Below are positions 23,820 through 29,271 of a stretch of 29,271 nt of DNA, one piece after another; within the stretch, counting starts at the first letter, position 1; each line of letters opens with the position of its first letter. This stretch comes from DATGKK01 sp035294725. Its GTDB lineage: Bacteria; Actinomycetota; Acidimicrobiia; Acidimicrobiales; Bog-793. The position numbers and the translations under genes were made by a program. Location of the stretch: NCBI GenBank assembly GCA_035294725.1, contig DATGKK010000076.1, forward strand, positions 1-29,271, written 5' to 3'. The notes under the pieces were generated by a model that had not been told where the DNA came from, did no database searches, and worked only from the letters and a program-made list of their open reading frames with translations.

Positions 23820-25355
23820 TCAGGGCAGCGAGCTGCCCATCTGGAGTGCCGTCTCCAGCACTGGGAGGAGCACCGGCCCGGCGATCGAGGCACCGGTCGG
23901 GTTGATCGCGCAGGCATAGATGCTCGTCGGGATGGGGACCATGGCGGCCACGGCAACCCGCGGTACCTGGCCCTTGCCGGCCGGGGCGAACGAAACGAGC
24001 CAGTTATAGGTACCACAGACGTTCTTCGCCGGTTCGGCGGTTCCGGTCTTGGCGGCGGCGGGCGGGAAACCCTGGGCATAGTAGGACTGGAAGACGCCGT
24101 AGGCCGTTCCGAGCGGATTCTCCGTCGGACCGAGCATCAGCTGGCGCACTTGCGCTGCAGTCGCCGCCGACGTCACTCGCCGCCACACATGCGGGTGGTA
24201 CCGGTACGCCACCTGACCCGAGCCAGAGATGATCCGCTGCACCAGGTGGGGAGCCATCATCCTGCCGTTGTTGGCGATCGCAGCAGCGACCAGCGCCATC
24301 TGGAGCGGTGATGCCGAGTCGTCGAACTGGCCGATCGCCGAGTAGCCCTCGAGCGGCGTGGAGTCGATGACGCTGGTCGGAGGGAATACGGAGGCGGCGA
24401 CCTCGGTCGAGGGCAGATCGATGGGTGGCCTGCTGTCGAAGCCGAACGCACGGGCTTCTGTTCCCAGCACCTGCGCACCGAGCTCTACTCCGATCTGGCT
24501 GAACGAGGTGTCGCAGGACTGCGCAAGAGCCTGGGCCAGGTCGCCGCCGCATACCTCCCGGGCGTAGTTCTGCAGCACGATCGGCGGGTTCCCCGAGTTG
24601 GGGAACGCGTAAGTAGGCACCTGCGGGAAGATCTGGTTCGCGATCGAAGGGTGATGGTCGAAGATGGCGGTCGTCGTGATGATCTTGAAGGTCGACCCCG
24701 GCGCTCGGGTCACCGACGTGGGGATGTTCGAGAGCGGGTTCTCGTAGTACGGGATCGAGGTGTACTTCTTGAAGGCTGCAGCTACCGCCGCAAGATCGTG
24801 GCTCGCGAACACATTCGGGTTGTAGGTCGGAAAACCGGCCATGGCGAGGATGTCGCCGTTGCGCGGGTCGATGGCGACGACGGCGCTCCCCGGAGCATTC
24901 GCCCGCTCCAAGGCGGCCTCTGCTGCGAGCTGGAGCCTCGTGTTGACGGTGAGGATGAGGTCGTCCGTCTCGCTGTGGTTGCCGAGCACGCCACCTGAGC
25001 TGTGCTGCTCGAGATAGGAGTTGTAGTAGGCCTCGAGCCCGAATTGCGTGGCGAAGTCCGGGCTGGCGGCCACGTAGCCGAGGAGGTTCGAGAAGGCGGA
25101 GGCATAGGCGGCCGGGTAGACGCGCTGCCAGCGGTACTTGTCGTGGCTCGGCACGGACTCTGCGAGGAGCTTCCCGTCGGCGCTGAAGATCGCACCCCGC
25201 GGCAACTGCCACTCGGAGAGGGGTTCCGTCGCAACCTGCAGCTTCTTGCTGAGCGACGACGCCTGACGAACCTGGATGTTGTTGAGCTGCAGGAACAGCA
25301 ACGAGAAGCAGACGAGCAGGGCGATCCCCACGATGCGGATCCGTTTGTTGATCAC
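23820..25355 (-). CDS. pbpA: Class B penicillin-binding protein (PbpA-like transpeptidase)
   Basis: A 511-aa membrane-anchored DD-transpeptidase that cross-links peptidoglycan outside the membrane. One N-terminal signal-anchor (about 7-24) is followed by a short pedestal domain with LPRGAIFSADGKLLAES (51-67), and the transpeptidase domain: S221-T-F-K224 (SxxK, nucleophile S221), S280-C-D282 (SxN position, here Asp), and K436-T-G438. Length and the compact pedestal fit actinobacterial PbpA, which usually lies with rodA/ftsW-type and pknB genes; none of those is here. The GTG at 25355 has AAGGAG five bases upstream. It is divergent, across 461 bp, from a secreted transglycosylase-like gene. Confidence 0.93.
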   Translation of the reverse strand: MINKRIRIVGIALLVCFSLLFLQLNNIQVRQASSLSKKLQVATEPLSEWQLPRGAIFSADGKLLAESVPSHDKYRWQRVYPAAYASAFSNLLGYVAASPDFATQFGLEAYYNSYLEQHSSGGVLGNHSETDDLILTVNTRLQLAAEAALERANAPGSAVVAIDPRNGDILAMAGFPTYNPNVFASHDLAAVAAAFKKYTSIPYYENPLSNIPTSVTRAPGSTFKIITTTAIFDHHPSIANQIFPQVPTYAFPNSGNPPIVLQNYAREVCGGDLAQALAQSCDTSFSQIGVELGAQVLGTEARAFGFDSRPPIDLPSTEVAASVFPPTSVIDSTPLEGYSAIGQFDDSASPLQMALVAAAIANNGRMMAPHLVQRIISGSGQVAYRYHPHVWRRVTSAATAAQVRQLMLGPTENPLGTAYGVFQSYYAQGFPPAAAKTGTAEPAKNVCGTYNWLVSFAPAGKGQVPRVAVAAMVPIPTSIYACAINPTGASIAGPVLLPVLETALQMGSSLP

Positions 25356-25449
25356 GTGAGCTCCTTGGCCCCGGCGAGCGATCGCTCTCGGTCAGGGCGC
25401 GCAGTCGGTGAGTCGGCTGGCAGGTGCGGGGGGCGCCTCAACGACCCCG

Positions 25450-25455
25450 ATACTA
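25450..25455 (-). promoter_or_regulatory. Possible -10 element for the pbpA-like gene
   Basis: The minus-strand hexamer TAGTAT fits TANNNT well and lies 94 bp upstream of the GTG. No convincing -35 element is seen at 16-19 bp, so this is tentative. Confidence 0.3.
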
Positions 25456-25527
25456 CCCAGAGGACCGCTCGGGGCCAGGGCGCCTCCCGCCCGTTAACCG
25501 GCCCAGCTCGCGAGCGACGATCGGCGA

Positions 25528-25569
25528 AGCCGGGGTGCTCGAACCAGCCTCGAGCAGCACAGCCCGGCT
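25528..25569 (+). promoter_or_regulatory. Two-tier hairpin in the leader region
   Basis: Outer stem AGCCGGG (25528-25534) pairs with CCCGGCT (25563-25569). Inner stem TGCTCGA (25536-25542) pairs with TCGAGCA (25550-25556) around a 7-base loop. The inner and outer stems are separated by an asymmetric internal loop (one base against six). No T-tract follows, so it is not a standard terminator. It may be part of a structured leader, or a DNA-binding dyad. Confidence 0.45.
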
Positions 25570-25622
25570 GCTACTTGTCGCAGATCGACCCGGGATCGTA
25601 AGAGGATCGTCACCCGTTGGGG

Positions 25623-25648
25623 TTGACGGGAGTAGGGCCTCTCGTCAA
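25623..25648 (+). promoter_or_regulatory. 10-bp hairpin, possible leader element or operator
   Basis: TTGACGGGAG (25623-25632) pairs with CTCTCGTCAA (25639-25648) around TAGGGC, nine Watson-Crick pairs and one G-U. The ACGGG of its left arm can instead pair with CCCGT at 25613-25617, so two exclusive folds are possible. The left arm also looks like a -35 (TTGACG), but no good -10 lies at normal spacing. Confidence 0.45.
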
Positions 25649-25655
25649 ACATGTC

Positions 25656-25721
25656 CCACTCGTGGCACCGAGAGCTGCCACCGAAAGCCCGCTGCAGGTG
25701 CACTGACACCTCGTTGAGTGG
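25656..25721 (+). promoter_or_regulatory. Possible three-way-junction RNA element
   Basis: Closing stem CCACTC (25656-25661) pairs with GAGTGG (25716-25721). Inside are hairpin GTGGCA/TGCCAC (25662-25667 with 25676-25681, 8-base loop) and hairpin AGGTG/CACCT (25696-25700 with 25707-25711, 6-base loop). The joining strand CGAAAGCCCGCTGC (25682-25695) is purine/C-rich and unpaired. This geometry resembles riboswitch aptamers but matches no class I can name. Confidence 0.4.
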
Positions 25722-25726
25722 CCCCT

Positions 25727-25770
25727 TCCCGTCCCAACTGGACGCGTCGCGCCCAGCGTGACGGACGGGA
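25727..25770 (+). promoter_or_regulatory. Long stem-loop before the transglycosylase gene
   Basis: Outer stem TCCCGTCC (25727-25734) pairs with GGACGGGA (25763-25770). Inner stem CTGG (25738-25741) pairs with CCAG (25753-25756), continued after an A-C mismatch by CGC/GCG (25743-25745 with 25749-25751). It is directly downstream of the three-stem set. No T-tract follows. Confidence 0.4.
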
Positions 25771-25802
25771 CGTGCAGGCCCTCCGGAGCACACCGACAGA
25801 TT

Positions 25803-25816
25803 GGGAGGTCATCCTC
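25803..25816 (+). promoter_or_regulatory. Shine-Dalgarno inside a small hairpin
   Basis: The ribosome site GGGAGG (25803-25808) lies 8 bases before the ATG at 25817. Its GAGG (25805-25808) can pair with CCTC (25813-25816) around TCAT, which would hide the site right beside the start codon. The stem is short (4 bp), so it would be weak alone. Confidence 0.4.
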
Positions 25817-26302
25817 ATGCGTCCACAGCTGCGTCGTGCGTTGGGTCTCGCCCTGTCGCTCTCGACGACCGCTGCAGCGGTCGGCGTCTCGGCGACGATC
25901 AGTCCAGTCGCGGAGGCGGTCACGAGCCACTGGGTGTCGTGCAACGACAACGCGATCCGTGAGACACCTCGGGTCGTGTGGTGGCGCATGCAGGGCGTCT
26001 CCTACGACCACACGGGGGTGCCGACCAACTTCTGGACGGGCTACCGGGACGACCTCGCCAAGGTCGTGTGCTACGAGAGCACCTTCCAGTACCACGCCAG
26101 CAACGCAGGGCAGTACGGTTGGTTCCAGATGAACCGGGCGCTCATCAACAGCGAAGGTGTGACCTGGAGCCAGTACTGGTACGGCGACCGTCGGCACCCT
26201 GCCGGTTGGTACCAGTGCCTGGCGGCCGAGCGCTACATCCTGCATCGCTACGGGAACCCCGCAGCCGCGTGGGCACACGAGCGGTACTACGGCTGGTACT
26301 GA
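25817..26302 (+). CDS. Secreted lytic-transglycosylase-like (SLT-fold) protein
   Basis: A 161-aa exported protein probably acting on the peptidoglycan glycan strand. The signal peptide has a basic start (MRPQLRR), a hydrophobic core (8-30) and a likely AEA|V cleavage after residue 34. The mature part has CYESTFQYHASNAGQYGWFQM (85-105): E87 fits the catalytic Glu of the SLT/goose-lysozyme-like fold, and the A-x-N-x-G-x-x-G-W-F-Q-M run is the conserved loop following it. The rest is Tyr/Trp-rich (WSQYWYG, AWAHERYYGWY). C42, C85 and C134 could form a disulfide. ATG at 25817 is supported by GGGAGG at 25803-25808. Small size compared with Rpf/SLT proteins, no LysM or anchor. The neighbouring divergent transpeptidase supports a wall role. 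Confidence 0.75.
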   Translation: MRPQLRRALGLALSLSTTAAAVGVSATISPVAEAVTSHWVSCNDNAIRETPRVVWWRMQGVSYDHTGVPTNFWTGYRDDLAKVVCYESTFQYHASNAGQYGWFQMNRALINSEGVTWSQYWYGDRRHPAGWYQCLAAERYILHRYGNPAAAWAHERYYGWY

Positions 26303-26320
26303 GCCGTAGCGGACCCTTTC

Positions 26321-27979
26321 GTGACGCGCAGCCACGCACCGTCCACTGTTCATCGAGGAGACGCTCGCGGACGCCTGTGGAACCTCGCCGACGTATGGGA
26401 GGCCCTTGCCCGGCGCTTCGCAGCACAGCCCGCGCTGCTGCACGGCGACTCGGTCGTGACTTGGGATGACTTCGATCGCCGTGCGAACGGACTGGCGGCA
26501 ACGCTCCTCGACCTGGGGCTCACCCATCAGGACAAGGTGGCGCAGTACTGTCGCAATCGACCCGAGTACCTGGAGTCGATGTTCGCCGCCTTCAAGGCCG
26601 GCCTCGTGCCCGTCAACACGAACTTCCGCTACGGAGAGGACGAGCTCGCCTACCTCTGGAAGGACTCGGACACGGCAGCCGTCGTCTTCGACCCTGAGTT
26701 CACGGACCGCTGCGAGGCGCTCCGGCACCATCTGCCCGGAGTGAAGGCGTGGCTCCGCCTCGGCCAGCCCGACGACTGCCCCGAGTGGGCCGTCTCCTAC
26801 GAGCGGGCCACGGCCACGGCGACCAACGGTCCCGTCCTCGGCCCTTGGGGCCGCGCCGGGTCGGATCTCAACCTCCTCTACACGGGGGGCACTACGGGGA
26901 TGCCAAAGGGGGTCATGTGGCCGCAGCACGAATTCTTCATGATGCTGGAGCGCCAGTACGGGCGGACACCCCCTGACGACGCAGACGTCGCCGCCTGGAT
27001 CGACCGCTACGAGCGGCCAGGGCCTCGGGTCCTGCCCGGCCCGCCCCTCATGCACGGGACGGCCTGCTGGTTCTCCATGGCCGCCTTGAACACCGGGGGC
27101 TCTGTGGTGACGCTCGTGCGCCGGCACTTCGATCCGGTCGAGCTGCTCGATACGGTCGTCGAAAAGAGGGTGAAGGGGATCTGCATCGTCGGCGACCCGT
27201 TCGCGCGGCCGATCCTTGCCGAGCTCGAGGCGAACCCAGGACGGTGGGATCTCGGAAGCGTCCGGCTGATCATGTCCTCCGGAGCGATGCTCTCCGCCGA
27301 GTCAAAGGCTCGCCTCGTCGCCCACGCGCCCGGGGCGCGGGTGGTGGACGGTCTCGGCAGCTCCGAGTCGGGCTCGCTCGGCTCAGCCGTCACCGAGCGT
27401 CCCGAGGACGCTGCGACCGCGAGGTTCCGGCTCGGAGACCACGTGCGGGTGCTCGACGACGAGAAGCGGGACGTCGAGCCTGGCTCGGGTCGGGCAGGCC
27501 GGCTGGCCGTTGGCGGCTACCTCCCGCTCGGGTACTACAAGGACCCAGTGAAGACGGCCTCCACCTTCGTCTCGGTCGACGGGAGGCGCTACGTGATCGT
27601 CGGAGACTTCGCGACAGTCGAGCCAGATGGCACGATCCGGCTCCTCGGCCGAGGTTCGGGCTGCATCAACACTGCCGGCGAGAAGGTCTACCCCGAAGAG
27701 GTCGAGGAGGTGCTGAAGCGGGTAGCCGGCGTGCGTGACGCATCGGTGGTCGGCGTGCCCGACGAGCGTTTCGGCGAGGCCGTCGTGGCACTCGTCGAGG
27801 TGGACCCCGGTGCGACGTTCGACGAGCACGCGCTCGTCGCCCATGCCAAGCGTCACCTCGCCGGCTACAAGGCGCCAAAGCGCGTCTTCGCCGTGCCGGC
27901 GATCATTCGCCATGCCAACGGCAAGATGGACTACACAGCGATGAAAGAGGCGGCGCTGTCGCGGCTGTCTGCCTCGTAG
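26321..27979 (+). CDS. Acyl-CoA synthetase (FadD-type, AMP-forming)
   Basis: A 552-aa ANL-superfamily ligase that activates a carboxylic acid with ATP and joins it to CoA. The AMP-binding motif is LLYTGGTTGMPKGVMW (185-200), the A5-type motif is in DGLGSSESGS, and the C-terminal domain has GDF (FATVEPDG), GRGSGCINTAGEKVYPEEVE and the catalytic Lys in HANGKMDYTAMK near the end. YTGGTTGMPKGVMW resembles mycobacterial FadD19-like sterol/fatty acyl ligases, so a bulky or long-chain acid is plausible but unproven. The GTG at 26321 follows the transglycosylase stop by 18 bases without a clear ribosome site. Its last 49 bases overlap the convergent MFS gene. Confidence 0.9.
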   Translation: MTRSHAPSTVHRGDARGRLWNLADVWEALARRFAAQPALLHGDSVVTWDDFDRRANGLAATLLDLGLTHQDKVAQYCRNRPEYLESMFAAFKAGLVPVNTNFRYGEDELAYLWKDSDTAAVVFDPEFTDRCEALRHHLPGVKAWLRLGQPDDCPEWAVSYERATATATNGPVLGPWGRAGSDLNLLYTGGTTGMPKGVMWPQHEFFMMLERQYGRTPPDDADVAAWIDRYERPGPRVLPGPPLMHGTACWFSMAALNTGGSVVTLVRRHFDPVELLDTVVEKRVKGICIVGDPFARPILAELEANPGRWDLGSVRLIMSSGAMLSAESKARLVAHAPGARVVDGLGSSESGSLGSAVTERPEDAATARFRLGDHVRVLDDEKRDVEPGSGRAGRLAVGGYLPLGYYKDPVKTASTFVSVDGRRYVIVGDFATVEPDGTIRLLGRGSGCINTAGEKVYPEEVEEVLKRVAGVRDASVVGVPDERFGEAVVALVEVDPGATFDEHALVAHAKRHLAGYKAPKRVFAVPAIIRHANGKMDYTAMKEAALSRLSAS

Positions 27980-29271
27980 TCCTGCCGCACCTTGCGGGCC
28001 GTGCCCTTCGCGAAGCCAGTGGTCGTGACGAACCCGAGGATGAGCACGAGCGCACCACAGCCCGTGAGCACCCACCAGGCGACGTGGGTCGCGGCGGCGA
28101 AGTGGCTGCTGATCGAACCGGCGATGCCGGTCGCGGCGATGGCACCGACAACGGCGACACCGAGCGACTGACCGACCTGGCGGCTCGTCGAAGCGACGGC
28201 GCTCGCCACACCGGCCTGCGCAGCCGGCATGCCCGACACGGCCGTGTTCGTGATGGGAGCATTCACCGCGCCGAAGCCCAGTCCGAAGATCACGTAGGCG
28301 AGGAACAGCCGTGCGAACGAGGTCGACGGCGCAAGGCCGGTGAGCAGGTAGCTCCCGATGCATAGCCCGAGGCCCCCGACCATGAGTGACGGTCTCGCGC
28401 CAAACCGGCCGACGACACGACCCGAGATCGGCGACATGAGCACGGTGACGCCGGCCATCGGCAGGGTGTCGATGCCGGCCGAAAGCGCGGAGAGGTGACG
28501 GACGTCTTGGAGGTAGAGGGTGTTCAGGAACAGGAAGCCGGCAAGGCCCACGAACGAGGCGACAGCGATCACCGTGGCGCCGGAGAACGGAACGCTCCGG
28601 AAGAACCGCATCTCGATCAACGGCTCGATCCTCCGCTGCTCGTACCTGACGAGCGCCCCGAACGCGAGGGCGGAGGCGGCAAAGAGCGACACGATGACCG
28701 GCGAGGTCCAGCCGCGGCGGGGCCCTTCGATGATCCCGTAGGTGAGCGAGGCCAGCGCGACGATCACGAGGAGTTGGCCGACGGGATCGATGCGGCGAGC
28801 ACGGGGCGCCTTGGACTCGGGGACGAAAGCGGCCGTGAGGACGATCGCGCTGAGGCCAACCGGAATGTTCACCCAGAAGATCGAGCGCCAGCCGACCGCC
28901 TGGACGAGGACGCCGCCAGCCAGCGGACCGAGCGCCATGCTGATCCCGATGACGGCTCCCCAGATCCCGATGGCCTGAGCCCGCTCCCTGGGGTCATCGA
29001 AGGTGTTGCGGATGATCGACATCGCGACTGGGTTCAGCATCGAGCCGCCCACCGCCTGCATCATCCGGAACAGCACGAGCCAGGTCAGCGAGGGTGCCAG
29101 ACTGCAGGCAAGCGACCCGAGCGTGAACAGTCCGAGCCCGATCTGGAACACCCTCCGGCGACCGAGCCGATCGGCGGTGGAGCCTGAGAGCATGAGCAGG
29201 CTGGCCAGCACGAGCGTGTACGCGTCGACCGTCCACTGCAGGCCGGAGACCGTGGCACGAAGATCTCTACC
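27931..29271 (-). CDS. DHA2-family MFS drug exporter (EmrB/QacA-like), 5' end beyond the window
   Basis: The visible 446 residues are most of a 14-helix major facilitator. The reading frame is open to the right edge: the residues before the first in-window start codon, SGLQWTVDAYTLVLASLLML, are the standard DHA2 helix-1 motif (QWxVxAYxL), so the gene begins outside the window. Motif A (GSTADRLGRRRVFQIG), the motif C region (GIWGAVIGISMALGPLAGGVL) and RSIFWVNIPVG are clear. DHA2 proteins export drugs, dyes or metabolites with protons. No local regulator is visible. The C-terminus (tail after residue about 415) is encoded opposite the acyl-CoA synthetase C-terminus in a 49-bp overlap. Confidence 0.92.
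   Translation of the reverse strand, partial: GRDLRATVSGLQWTVDAYTLVLASLLMLSGSTADRLGRRRVFQIGLGLFTLGSLACSLAPSLTWLVLFRMMQAVGGSMLNPVAMSIIRNTFDDPRERAQAIGIWGAVIGISMALGPLAGGVLVQAVGWRSIFWVNIPVGLSAIVLTAAFVPESKAPRARRIDPVGQLLVIVALASLTYGIIEGPRRGWTSPVIVSLFAASALAFGALVRYEQRRIEPLIEMRFFRSVPFSGATVIAVASFVGLAGFLFLNTLYLQDVRHLSALSAGIDTLPMAGVTVLMSPISGRVVGRFGARPSLMVGGLGLCIGSYLLTGLAPSTSFARLFLAYVIFGLGFGAVNAPITNTAVSGMPAAQAGVASAVASTSRQVGQSLGVAVVGAIAATGIAGSISSHFAAATHVAWWVLTGCGALVLILGFVTTTGFAKGTARKVRQDYEADSRDSAASFIAV

Larger units (their letters stand above)
25356..25816. other. 461-bp gene-free interval with multiple potential RNA hairpins
   Basis: This stretch separates the divergent pbpA-like and transglycosylase-like genes. 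No convincing protein gene is present: the longest open frame (minus strand, 25494-25793) shows no family signal and crosses the hairpins below. From 25528 to 25816 in the sense of the transglycosylase gene the sequence can form a chain of strong stems: 25528-25569, 25623-25648, a three-stem set at 25656-25721, 25727-25770 and a hairpin over the ribosome site at 25805-25816. The left 100 bp hold the ribosome site and a possible promoter of the pbpA-like gene. It does not show the conserved core I know for c-di-AMP (ydaO) riboswitches. Confidence 0.6.

Noticed and set aside
25494..25793. 99-codon minus-strand open frame in the pbpA-transglycosylase interval
   Set aside because: No ribosome site or family signal, and it crosses all the strong inverted repeats of the interval.
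25356..25816. A c-di-AMP (ydaO/yuaA) riboswitch before the wall hydrolase
   Set aside because: The conserved GAACCCG-x-CAGCTAACC-type core is not present; only a loose GACGGGAGTAGGG similarity was seen.

Overview
The window looks like chromosomal DNA of a high-GC actinobacterium, most plausibly Acidimicrobiia or a relative; this is an inference from gene content, not a database result. Pointers are the SenX3/RegX3-type phosphate two-component pair, a ClpS gene followed by a DUF2017-type gene, divergent ctaA/ctaB heme-A genes beside a DrrAB-like ABC exporter, a PrgI/SCO6880-like conjugation gene, heavy use of GTG/TTG starts and constant 4-base GTGA/ATGA gene overlaps.

Layout. 156-992 (-) is pstB, with a three-unit PHO box and an apparently leaderless start. 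1180-4323 (-) is a bifunctional proline catabolic enzyme (PutA). 4372-5067 (+) is a PhoU-family protein, followed by a TetR regulator and an amidase-signature enzyme. 7202-13809 (-) is a tightly coupled six-gene operon for a stripped-down type IV secretion/conjugation-like machine: a small two-helix membrane protein, a VirB6/TrbL-like membrane protein, a PrgI plus VirB4-N-terminus-like protein, a free VirB4-type ATPase half, a VirD4-type coupling ATPase and a DoxX-family membrane protein. No relaxase, integrase or attachment site is visible. 13932-16063 (+) is the histidine kinase/response regulator pair expected to read the PHO box.

16084-17705 (+) encodes an ABC exporter. It is followed by ctaB (-) and ctaA (+), which share a 78-bp divergent promoter region and together convert heme B to heme A for cytochrome oxidase. 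ctaA runs into clpS, a DUF2017 protein and an unusual fusion of a class-I glutamine-amidotransferase/peptidase-S51-like domain with a CysRS-type C-terminal tail. A tRNA-Glu(UUC) follows.

22510-23763 is an MFS exporter. 23820-25355 (-) is a class B penicillin-binding protein, divergent across a 461-bp gene-free interval from a small secreted transglycosylase-like protein (25817-26302). That interval holds several strong potential RNA hairpins, including a possible three-way junction and a hairpin over the Shine-Dalgarno, and is the best candidate for an undescribed cis-regulatory RNA. The window ends with an acyl-CoA synthetase whose 3' end overlaps, tail to tail, a DHA2-type MFS transporter that runs off the right edge.

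The two most interesting items are the relaxase-less T4SS-like operon with a split VirB4, and the structured leader before the secreted transglycosylase.
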